This document shows, piece by piece, positions 30,193 to 37,298 of a stretch of 37,298 bases of DNA. The notes under the pieces are model-generated. The model searched no databases. It saw nothing but the letters and a program-made list of their open reading frames with translations, and was not told the DNA's origin. Source of the DNA: Actinomycetes bacterium (GTDB lineage Bacteria > Actinomycetota > Acidimicrobiia > Acidimicrobiales > SZUA-35); NCBI GenBank assembly GCA_024227975.1, contig JAAETV010000301.1, positions 1 through 37,298 on the forward strand. Direction: 5' to 3'. The number at the start of each line of letters is the position of its first letter. Position 1 is the stretch's first letter. The translations under genes were made by a program, and so were the position numbers.

Positions 30193-31535
30193 GGCTGAAC
30201 CTGCGATCGGTCCGGCTCCGTACCACTGTTGGTGCCGCCGCCGCCCTGTGCCTACTCCTCTTGGTCGCGGGGTTGAGCGTCGATTGGCTCGTCGCTCGAC
30301 AAGTCCTTCAGGGAGCCGACGCTGCCCTCCTAGAACAAGCCCAGGATCGGGCCCGGCTCCTGGCTGGCGGTGGCGACCCCCAAGGGCTGGTGACCGTGAC
30401 CGGAGATGAGATCGTGGCCGTGATCGTCTCCCCCTCTGGGCAGGTCGTGGCCTACGCCGGGACCCCAAGCCCTGAGGATCTGGTCGACCTTCCCACCGGC
30501 GTCAGCCAGGTGGACATCGCTCTCTACGAACATGATGGACTCGAACGCGAGCAGATCACCACGGCGGTGGTCATCAATGCTGATGGTTCGAAGATCATCG
30601 TCGGCAACGAGGGTGAACACGCCGCCCAAACCGTCAGAGACGTCCGGTCCATCCTCTTGCTGACGGGGCCGCTGGTGGCGGCAATCGGTGCGGTCGTGGC
30701 CTGGACCGTGACCGGAAGAGCGTTGGCTCCCGTCCACCAGCTTCGTCGTGATCTCGATGGCGTCATCCGTCTCTCAGATCGCAGCCGGGTGGCCGAACCG
30801 GACACCGGCGATGAGGTTCAAGCCCTGGCCAAGACGACCAACGATCTTCTCGACCGCTTGGAGCAGCAATCGGTCGCTCGCCGACGGTTCGTGGCCGACG
30901 CATCCCATGAGCTCAAGAGTCCGATCGCCAACGCCAAGATCTTGTTGGAGACAACACCAGTCTCAGGTGGTGACCTGGTCGGCCTCCACCACCAGGTTGT
31001 CGGTGAGCTCGATCGCCTCCAGGAGCTGGTCGACGATCTGCTCTTCCTGGCCAGGACCGATGAGACCTCACCCATCCAGCCCACGACCTTCGATCTCGAC
31101 GATCTGGTGTTCGACGAAGCGGAACGGGCTGCGATCCGCACCCGGCACGAGATCGACGGTCGTGGTATCCAGCCGGCCCGAGTTGTTGCGGATCGCGGGG
31201 AGATCGCCCGTGCGGTCAGGAATCTCGTTGAGAATGCGGTTCGTCACGCTCGCCAGCGGGTGACCATCGCCATCGAGCCTGGAGAAGGGGAGTGGATCGT
31301 CGTCGTCGCCGACGATGGGCCCGGTGTCCCTCCTGAGGACCGGGTTCGGATCTTCGACCGGTTCGCCCGCCTCGACAACAATCGCTCCCGCAGCGACGGA
31401 GGTACCGGCCTTGGGCTCTCCATCGTCTCCTCCATTGCTGCTCGCAACCGAGGCCGGATCACCATCGCCGACAGCCCCGGTCCCGGTGCTCGGTTCGAGT
31501 TTCGCCTTTCTTGCCCTCAGCCCGACGAGCTTTGA
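30189..31535 (+). CDS. Sensor histidine kinase (partner of the OmpR-type regulator)
   Basis: A 448-residue membrane kinase. TM1 is about 12-32, an outer sensor domain of about 120 residues follows, TM2 is about 153-176, and HAMP about 177-228. The H box is ASHELKSPIANAK with His240. The ATPase has N box NLVENAVRHA (about 344), DDGPGVPPED (about 374) and GGTGLGLSIV (about 403). The GTG start overlaps the regulator stop as GTGA. The signal is unknown; operon context suggests envelope redox or metal status. Its last 19 bases overlap the convergent phosphotransferase gene. Confidence 0.94.
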   Translation: MRLNLRSVRLRTTVGAAAALCLLLLVAGLSVDWLVARQVLQGADAALLEQAQDRARLLAGGGDPQGLVTVTGDEIVAVIVSPSGQVVAYAGTPSPEDLVDLPTGVSQVDIALYEHDGLEREQITTAVVINADGSKIIVGNEGEHAAQTVRDVRSILLLTGPLVAAIGAVVAWTVTGRALAPVHQLRRDLDGVIRLSDRSRVAEPDTGDEVQALAKTTNDLLDRLEQQSVARRRFVADASHELKSPIANAKILLETTPVSGGDLVGLHHQVVGELDRLQELVDDLLFLARTDETSPIQPTTFDLDDLVFDEAERAAIRTRHEIDGRGIQPARVVADRGEIARAVRNLVENAVRHARQRVTIAIEPGEGEWIVVVADDGPGVPPEDRVRIFDRFARLDNNRSRSDGGTGLGLSIVSSIAARNRGRITIADSPGPGARFEFRLSCPQPDEL

Positions 31536-32998
31536 TTGGCTGGCCAAGCCAATGCCGTGGCCAGGCCCTGGTAGCGAGGCTGATCGATGGAGACCTGGTT
31601 AACGACCGATGTGCGCAGGTATTCGGCGAGGCCCGGTTGATCGAGGACCATCGAGCCGTCGCGTAGTCGATCGACGAGCTCCCAGCGCATGTCCCAGACC
31701 GACGAGGTGGCAGATGGGGACGCTCCCTCTCCATGGAGCACCGGTGCGAGCATGGACCGTTCCAAGTCCTGCAGTCTGGGACCCGCGGCGGCTTGTCGCA
31801 GCAGGATGTCGAGCGAGTTGCCTGCCACCCTGGCCAGGAAGTTGGTACGGCCCGACGTCTCGTCCATCACGGCCCCCCGCAGGAAGTCCCGCACGCTCTC
31901 GAGTAGTTCGTCGGGGCGCGGCATGTCCGAGCGCTCATCCGGCGGATCGGGTTCGAGGAGCTCGACCGGTCCGGGTAGGAGTAGGTTCACGCAGTCAACC
32001 TGACACTCAGACGTGCGACGGCCGATGGCGGGTCGCTCGACCGACTGGTCAGGTCCGCTCCGGTAGTGCTCGGCCATGCCGATACAACCGACCGCCCACC
32101 AGTAGGAGCCGAATACCTCCCAGAACCGCACCTCGTCCGGGTCGACGGTCACGCCGGACTCGGCCTCGTAGCCGGCAAGGAGTTGGTCGCGAGTCCCGAA
32201 GCCGCCGACTGGTAAGTCGCTACCAAAGCGCCACGACGCGGTACACAACCACCCGAGATCGCGCCCGGGATCCCCGATATGGGCTGCCTCCCAGTCGAGT
32301 ACGGCCACCACACCATTGGCATCGACCATCACGTTGCCGTTGCGGAAGTCATTGTGGACCAGAGTCAGGGGTCGAACCGGTGGGAGGTTGTCGAGCAGCC
32401 AGCGAGCGGCGTAGTCGACCATGGGCTGTGGGGTTGGATACTCCTTGTAGCGGTCCCACATCTGGCGAATGAACTGCTCTGTTGGCATCTCGGTGAGTTT
32501 GTCCCGCAGCCCGGTGGCGTCGAGATCGATGCGATGAATCTTGGCCAGGATCCGGCCGTACTCATCGGCCAGCTGCGGCCGGATTTCCGCTAGCTCAGGC
32601 AAGCGGACGATGCGGGCTCCAAGGGCTTCGCCGTCGAGCCACTCCATGATGAAGCCCGGGCCCAGCCCGTCTCCCGGTTCCAGCACGTGATGAACCTGGG
32701 GCTCGGGAACACCGTGAGCGGCCGCCGCCCGCATCAGCTCGGCCTCGACTTCGAGGCCTGGCCGGCCCAACAGATCCTCCGGCGGCTCGCCGCCGGGGGC
32801 ACGACGCATGGCCAACGTCTCGATGCCCGCCGCGGTCTCGACGGTCACTCGGTAGGTCTCCTGACTGGCTCCCCCACTCAGCCGCTCGACCCCGTTCAGC
32901 CTGATGACGTTCGGCATCGTCCGCACCAGTACAGCTTCGAGCGCCCCCTCGAAGCCTTCCCGGGCGCCGGCCGCAACGGGCTCGGTGCTGGAGGTCAC
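31517..32998 (-). CDS. APH-like phosphotransferase fused to DUF6285
   Basis: A 493-residue two-domain protein. The N-terminal aminoglycoside-phosphotransferase/choline-kinase fold has LSGGASQETYRV, an RR-containing nucleotide strand (AMRRAPGG), the catalytic loop HNDFRNGN (Asp217, Asn222) and the metal Asp235 in VLDWEAAHIGDPGRDLGW. This is the ACAD10/ACAD11 kinase type. Residues about 360-475 (ELLESVRDFLRGAV, then FLARVAGNSLDILLRQ) look like DUF6285, which is often a separate gene. The ATG overlaps the acyl-CoA dehydrogenase stop by 4 bases, so the two act together. It probably phosphorylates a hydroxy group on an acyl-CoA or acid, not an antibiotic. Confidence 0.85.
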   Translation of the reverse strand: MTSSTEPVAAGAREGFEGALEAVLVRTMPNVIRLNGVERLSGGASQETYRVTVETAAGIETLAMRRAPGGEPPEDLLGRPGLEVEAELMRAAAAHGVPEPQVHHVLEPGDGLGPGFIMEWLDGEALGARIVRLPELAEIRPQLADEYGRILAKIHRIDLDATGLRDKLTEMPTEQFIRQMWDRYKEYPTPQPMVDYAARWLLDNLPPVRPLTLVHNDFRNGNVMVDANGVVAVLDWEAAHIGDPGRDLGWLCTASWRFGSDLPVGGFGTRDQLLAGYEAESGVTVDPDEVRFWEVFGSYWWAVGCIGMAEHYRSGPDQSVERPAIGRRTSECQVDCVNLLLPGPVELLEPDPPDERSDMPRPDELLESVRDFLRGAVMDETSGRTNFLARVAGNSLDILLRQAAAGPRLQDLERSMLAPVLHGEGASPSATSSVWDMRWELVDRLRDGSMVLDQPGLAEYLRTSVVNQVSIDQPRYQGLATALAWPANQSSSG

Positions 32999-34293
32999 AG
33001 ATTTCCGACCTCGAGATCCAGGAGGTGAGCGAACTTGGCCCGAGCCGCTTCCCGCTTTGGGGGCAGGTGTTCAGATGGCCACAGCTCGTCGCCGGGCGCA
33101 TGATCCCGCAGCACCTGGCGGGCGATGGTGATCTTGTGAACCTCGCTCGGACCGTCGCCGAGGGCGAGCCAGGTGGCGTCGCTCATCATCCCCATCAGCG
33201 GCAACTCGCCGGTGACACCGAGTGAGCCGTGGAGCTGGATAGCTCGTTGGACAACGTCGTGGAGTACCTCGGCCGTCAGCACCTTGATAGCGGCAATATC
33301 CTTTCGCACCTTGAGATAGTCGTTGTGCTTGTCGATCAGCCATGCCGTGCGCAACAAGATGAGACGGAACTGCTCCATCTGCATCCAGCTGTCTGCGATC
33401 TTCTCCTGGGTCATCTGCAGTGATCCGAGCAGTTGGCCCTTCGTCGTCCGACTGAGAGCTCGCTCGCACATCATGTCGAAGGCCCGGCTGACCTGGGCCA
33501 TCGTCCGCATTGCGTGGTGAATACGGCCGCCCCCCAGCCTGGTCTGAGCGATGGTAAAGGCATGCCCCTCACCACCGAGAATGTGGTCTGCCGGCACGCG
33601 AGCACCCTCGTAGCGAAGGTAGCCGTGTGAACCGGTACCCTCCCGCTCGCCCGCCATCCCGACGTTGCGGACCGTCGTGACGCCTGGTGTGTCAGCCGGG
33701 ACGATGAACATCGACATGCCTTGATAGGGCGAGATCTCTGGATTGGTGACTGCCATCGTGATGAGGAAGTCGGCGTAGCGGGAATTGGAAGAGAACCACT
33801 TCTCACCCGTGATGACCCACTCGTCGCCATCTCGAACTGCCTGGGTGCGAAAGCCGGTGGGGTCGGAGCCGCCGTGGGGTTCGGTCATCGAATAGCACGA
33901 GACGATCTCGCCATCGAGTAGGGGTTGGAGCCAGCGGGCTTTCTGCTCATCCGTGCCGTAATGGGCCAGGATCTCACTGTTTCCTGAGTCGGGGGCCTGG
34001 CAACCGAATGCCCGGGGAGCGAAGCGCGATCGTCCGAGCTGCTCGTTCAATAGGGCCAGCTTCAGCTGCCCGTACCCTGGTCCGCCAAGCTCGGGGCCAA
34101 GGTGGCAACCCCACAAGCCCTTGTTCCGGACCTCCTCCTGCAGGGGACGAAGGGCGGCCATCATCGGCTCGTCTTGTGTGTCGTATGGCGACTCGAAGAC
34201 TAGATCGAGGGGCGCAACCTCACTCTCGATGAATTCGGCCACCCAGTCGAGCTGGGCCTGATAGTCGGGATCGGTTTCGAACGACCAAGTCAA
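32995..34293 (-). CDS. Acyl-CoA dehydrogenase, ACAD10/11-like
   Basis: A 432-residue FAD enzyme. Landmarks: SMTEPHGGSDPTGFRTQAV and WVITGEKWFSS in the middle domain, then QLHGSLGVTGELPL and ALGDGPSEVHKITIARQVL near the C-terminus. Classical members have YEGT at the catalytic base; here the aligned segment is GDGP (Asp380), as in ACAD10/11 types. The start is a TTG at 34293, supported by a GGAGG site seven bases upstream. It is the first gene of a two-gene operon with the phosphotransferase. It would form an enoyl-CoA, probably with loss of phosphate from a phosphorylated 4-hydroxyacyl-CoA; that last step is inference. Confidence 0.9.
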   Translation of the reverse strand: MTWSFETDPDYQAQLDWVAEFIESEVAPLDLVFESPYDTQDEPMMAALRPLQEEVRNKGLWGCHLGPELGGPGYGQLKLALLNEQLGRSRFAPRAFGCQAPDSGNSEILAHYGTDEQKARWLQPLLDGEIVSCYSMTEPHGGSDPTGFRTQAVRDGDEWVITGEKWFSSNSRYADFLITMAVTNPEISPYQGMSMFIVPADTPGVTTVRNVGMAGEREGTGSHGYLRYEGARVPADHILGGEGHAFTIAQTRLGGGRIHHAMRTMAQVSRAFDMMCERALSRTTKGQLLGSLQMTQEKIADSWMQMEQFRLILLRTAWLIDKHNDYLKVRKDIAAIKVLTAEVLHDVVQRAIQLHGSLGVTGELPLMGMMSDATWLALGDGPSEVHKITIARQVLRDHAPGDELWPSEHLPPKREAARAKFAHLLDLEVGNL

Positions 34294-34477
34294 TGTGCTT
34301 CCTCCTCGAAGACGCTCTCCTACCCGTCGACCCTAGACCTCCGACCGGCCGGGAGTCCCGCCCGATCCAGAGGTCCGTCCCAACACCACGACCTAGAACA
34401 CCATCAGGCCACCAACACCGTTCACCAATGGAGGTCCAGGTGGGCTTGTTGTTCGTGTGGGTGGCGCTTGGGGCTTG

Positions 34478-36931
34478 CTAGTGCTTGTCGGTCACTCTGG
34501 CCGCGGCATGCAGCCAGGTCCGTTGGAACTCACTGGCCGGGATTGCTTGTCCGAAGAGGAATCCCTGCACGTAGGGGATACCGAGGCTCAGGATGAGTTC
34601 TTGCTGCTGACGTGTCTCGATCCCTTCGGCGACCATTCGGAGCTCCAGAGCCGAGCAGGTCTCGACGAGGCTACTGAGCACGATTGACTCGTCTTCGCCA
34701 TCGGTCAGCCACCTGCGGTCAATCTTGACGACCTCGGGGCGTACCAGGATGAGTCGATCGAAGTTCGAGTGGCTGATTCCGGCATCGTCGATTGCAACAT
34801 GGACTCCGATGTCACGAAGTCGTTGAAGAGTTGTGGGGTTGATCTCCTCTGCCGCCTCGGAGATCTCGAGGGCAAACATCTGGCTTGGCAGGTGGACGTT
34901 GTCGAGGAGATCCCGAGTCCTGGTCGCGAGGTGAGGATCGCGTAGTGATCCCGAGCCGAGGTTGGCCGATACCTGAAACCGTTCTGTGATCAGCCCCTGG
35001 TGCAGCCAGCTAGCGCTGGTAAGGGCCGCGACTCTGGCAACATAGTCGTCAAGTTCGACACCGACCTCGTGATCGATGACGGCTGGGAGGAACTCAGCCG
35101 GTGGAATGAACTCATTGTCAACGGTTCGTAGCCGGGCCAAGGCCTCGGCCCCGACAACTACCTCGTCGCCCATGGTCGAGGTCAGTACTGGCTGGAACCA
35201 GACGTCAACTCTGTTCTCTGCGAGAGCAGTGGCGACAGTTCGCTCCGTGGTCGACCAGGCTCGTCTATTGTCCCGGTCTGAAGGTTTCTGCGCGAACATG
35301 GCCGAGTCGGCCTCGAGTAGGACGTCGTCGAGTGAAGATTGGTCAGCATCGGCTGTTGCCATCCCAACGCTGCACCGCACTTGTTGCTCACCAATGCTGG
35401 TGGCTATCGGGTGGTTGAACAAGTCCCGTACTTTCCGGGCCATACCTTGGGCAGCCTTGCGGTCGGTGGCGGGGAGCACGAGTACGAACTCGTCGCCGCC
35501 CCATCGGGCCACGGTGCTGTGGTTGGGGGCAGCGTTGCTGAGTCGTTGAGCTACTGCCCGCAGAACCTCGTCACCTACGCCATGGCCGTGGCTGTCGTTG
35601 ATGCTCTTGAACCCATCGAGGTCGAGGAACAGCACCGACCATGCCGCTCCTCCGTTGTCTGAGAGCAGCTGGATCTGCTGGGCGGCGAAGTGGCGGTTGT
35701 GGATCCCGGTCAGGTCGTCGTGGCTGACCTGATGCCGGAGCTTGTTCTCCACCACGGCCCGCATCTCGATATCGGCCGCGAGATCGGCCGCCAGTTGGTC
35801 AATGCTACGTGCCAGCTCGCCTACCTCGTCCCGAGATGGGTCATCAATTGACGACTGATAGCGGCCACTGGCAACCCTCTTCGCTGCCAGTGACAATCGT
35901 CGCAGGCGACGCCCCAGTGGGTTCAGGAGTACTGCTGTGCACACAATGATCAGTGCCACGGTCAAGAAGCCAGCGGCGGCAATCGCCCGACGTACCTCCC
36001 CGACCGGAGCGAACGCCTCCGTTGCATCGATCTTGACCACCAGCCCCCAACCAGTGGCTTCGATCGTCTCGACTGCCAGGATCGAATCGATCTTTCGATA
36101 GTCAGGGGACCGAAGAACCTGGCCACCCGGTGAGACCAGCGAGGTGTTGATAGGTAGCCCCTTCGATGCCGGCACCACCACGTTGAATGCAGCATCTCGT
36201 TTGAAGCGGAGCAGAGTGATGAACTCGGCATCGCCTTCTGCTGTTGGCTGAGCGATATGAGCTTCGCTGGTGTCGCCGAAGCCCTCATGCTCTACAACCA
36301 GATCAACGATTGGGCCAAGGTTGGTTTCAAGCACCAACGCACCAACCACGTCCCCGTCCCGGCTCTTGATCGCCGCCACCAAGCCAAGTCTGTCGTCGCC
36401 GGTAGGGGCACGAAAGGCGTTCCCGAAACGAGGTTGCCCGTCGTCGAGCACCCGATTGACGACTTCGGGATCGTATGGCTCCCAACTGAACCCACTCGTT
36501 GTGCCGTATACAGAACCATCAAGACCAATGAAGCGGGCCTCGACGACCTCCGAGCCAGTCGAATGTGCTTTGCTCTGCAATACCGAGACAAGCTGCGCCA
36601 ATGGTCTCCTTGCACCGGGATCTATAACATCAAACCCGTCATGGCCGCCCACCACCTCACGCGGCCTGTTCCCGCTTCGGGCCGCAGTTACCGCACTAAC
36701 GAAGTCGACTACGTGAGGGCCTGCCGCCAACCTGACGGCATCCTGCTCGTAGTCGGCCAACGCCTCGCTCAGGCGAGCAGCCTCCAGGCGACGAACATTG
36801 GCCAGGTCAGTCGTCACGCGGTCGGTAAGACGGTCATCGATCAGGTCTATGGTGAACCAACCCACCCCAACGAACGGCAGAATCACCGCCACCAACCACG
36901 CCAACATCCGTACCCGTACGCTCAAGGTCAC
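34478..36931 (-). CDS. Membrane Cache-HAMP-GGDEF-EAL protein (c-di-GMP turnover)
   Basis: An 817-residue protein. TM1 is about 9-29; an outer Cache-like sensor spans about 30-295; TM2 about 300-322; HAMP about 325-375. GGDEF is at 478-482 (RWGGDEF) and intact, but the RxxD inhibitory site just before it is absent (NHST there). The EAL domain keeps Glu596, Asn657, Glu689, Asp715/716, Lys736 and Glu769, all residues needed for phosphodiesterase activity. It may therefore both make and break c-di-GMP. Start is GTG at 36931; an ATG at 36907 (MLAWLVAVILPF) is also possible. The 184 bases downstream hold no gene I can support. Confidence 0.92.
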   Translation of the reverse strand: MTLSVRVRMLAWLVAVILPFVGVGWFTIDLIDDRLTDRVTTDLANVRRLEAARLSEALADYEQDAVRLAAGPHVVDFVSAVTAARSGNRPREVVGGHDGFDVIDPGARRPLAQLVSVLQSKAHSTGSEVVEARFIGLDGSVYGTTSGFSWEPYDPEVVNRVLDDGQPRFGNAFRAPTGDDRLGLVAAIKSRDGDVVGALVLETNLGPIVDLVVEHEGFGDTSEAHIAQPTAEGDAEFITLLRFKRDAAFNVVVPASKGLPINTSLVSPGGQVLRSPDYRKIDSILAVETIEATGWGLVVKIDATEAFAPVGEVRRAIAAAGFLTVALIIVCTAVLLNPLGRRLRRLSLAAKRVASGRYQSSIDDPSRDEVGELARSIDQLAADLAADIEMRAVVENKLRHQVSHDDLTGIHNRHFAAQQIQLLSDNGGAAWSVLFLDLDGFKSINDSHGHGVGDEVLRAVAQRLSNAAPNHSTVARWGGDEFVLVLPATDRKAAQGMARKVRDLFNHPIATSIGEQQVRCSVGMATADADQSSLDDVLLEADSAMFAQKPSDRDNRRAWSTTERTVATALAENRVDVWFQPVLTSTMGDEVVVGAEALARLRTVDNEFIPPAEFLPAVIDHEVGVELDDYVARVAALTSASWLHQGLITERFQVSANLGSGSLRDPHLATRTRDLLDNVHLPSQMFALEISEAAEEINPTTLQRLRDIGVHVAIDDAGISHSNFDRLILVRPEVVKIDRRWLTDGEDESIVLSSLVETCSALELRMVAEGIETRQQQELILSLGIPYVQGFLFGQAIPASEFQRTWLHAAARVTDKH

Positions 36932-37090
36932 ACATCAGCATCGACCCACCATCGAACCTTCTTTAGGACGCTCTGCTCTGAGGGAGGTGTGGGGAGTGTT
37001 GGAGTTTGTGAAAGCGGCCGCAAGGGCGTTGAAGCCGATGTCGGGGAAGTCGAAGACGTGGCCACCCACCTGGGTTTGGGGAGCCGGTGT

Positions 37091-37298
37091 TCAGTGGGGG
37101 TTCCACGGAATCCCCTCACATACTGTGACGCCGCGATCATCGGTACCAACGCTGCAGTTGTCGAGAATTGCTTGGTGCAGTTGCAGTCGTGCCCGATGCA
37201 CCCGGATCTTGACCGTCGACAACGGAGAGTCCAGCAGGCCAGCTATCTCGGGGTTGGAGAGGCCGTGCAGGTCATGGAGCACGATCACTGCCCGGTAG
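37091..37298 (-). CDS. RNA polymerase sigma-70 factor, ECF-type, C-terminal region 4 (5' truncated by window edge)
   Basis: The frame stays open to the window edge. About 68 residues are visible: YRAVIVLHDLHGLSNPEIAG followed by LLDSPLSTVKIRVHRARLQL, the helix-turn-helix of sigma region 4 that binds the -35 element. A tail of about 25 residues with two cysteines (DNCSVGTDDRGVTVCEG) follows, which could serve a regulatory or metal/redox role. The N-terminal region 2 lies outside the window. It ends 159 bases before the start of the c-di-GMP gene on the same strand. Confidence 0.88.
   Translation of the reverse strand, partial: YRAVIVLHDLHGLSNPEIAGLLDSPLSTVKIRVHRARLQLHQAILDNCSVGTDDRGVTVCEGIPWNPH

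Noticed and set aside
31517..32998. Antibiotic-resistance (aminoglycoside) phosphotransferase
   Set aside because: The fold is APH-like, but motifs, the fused DUF6285 and the overlapping acyl-CoA dehydrogenase indicate an ACAD10/11-type metabolic kinase.
36928..37149. A 73-codon minus-strand frame between the sigma factor and the c-di-GMP gene
   Set aside because: Overlaps the start of the c-di-GMP gene and the end of the sigma gene, has no ribosome site and shows Pro/Thr/Ser low complexity.

Overview
The window is GC-rich, gene-dense bacterial DNA with no rRNA or tRNA gene, no transposase, no CRISPR array and no recognisable phage gene. Gene content (acyl-CoA dehydrogenase with a DUF6285 phosphotransferase, HadA/HTD2-type dehydratase pair, family III CoA transferase, COX4-type small oxidase subunit, Ser/Thr kinase with a Pro/Gly-rich linker, OmpR-type two-component pair) points to an actinobacterium. 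Acidimicrobiia is my best guess, by inference only. Many genes start 6-8 nt after a TANNNT hexamer with no Shine-Dalgarno sequence, so much of the region looks transcribed as leaderless mRNA. No gap between genes exceeds about 270 bases.

Layout. 1-6950: tail of a chemotaxis receptor, a convergent zinc alcohol dehydrogenase, an enolase-superfamily dehydratase translationally coupled to a FetB-like permease, and a membrane Ser/Thr kinase. 7020-13490: NagD-like HAD phosphatase, 14-TM MFS transporter, ThuA-like protein, a lipoprotein made of four two-cysteine repeats, an acyl-CoA thioesterase and a CaiB/BaiF CoA transferase. 13580-16775: a hydantoin/cyclic-ureide locus (D-hydantoinase plus D-carbamoylase, with a divergent AroM-family gene). 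16841-19912: a DoxX-like membrane protein, an alpha/beta hydrolase and a two-gene hydratase.

20050-24507 is an aerobic terminal oxidase operon read right to left (coxB-coxA-coxD-coxC, then a two-TM cupredoxin-like protein and a membrane-anchored cupredoxin). The oxidase is of the A2 (YSHP) type, and an Rrf2 regulator is divergent from it. Next come an adenine-deaminase-type aminohydrolase and a decayed FMN-dependent 2-hydroxyacid dehydrogenase pseudogene. 27268-31535 is an extracytoplasmic redox operon: Asp-rich exported peptide, Pro-rich membrane protein, ApbE flavin transferase, heme-b ferric-reductase-like protein and its own response regulator/histidine kinase. It is preceded by paired 11-bp-phased direct repeats that look like the regulator's operator.

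31517-34293 is an acyl-CoA dehydrogenase/phosphotransferase pair resembling a split ACAD10/11, plausibly for 4-hydroxy acid catabolism. The window ends with a Cache-HAMP-GGDEF-EAL protein and the C-terminus of an ECF-type sigma factor. The general picture is a free-living aerobic heterotroph that degrades acyl-CoA, ureide and purine compounds and has substantial signalling capacity. The strongest leads are the 27-31 kb redox operon with its operator, the four-repeat lipoprotein, the split ACAD10/11 pair and the leaderless promoter pattern.
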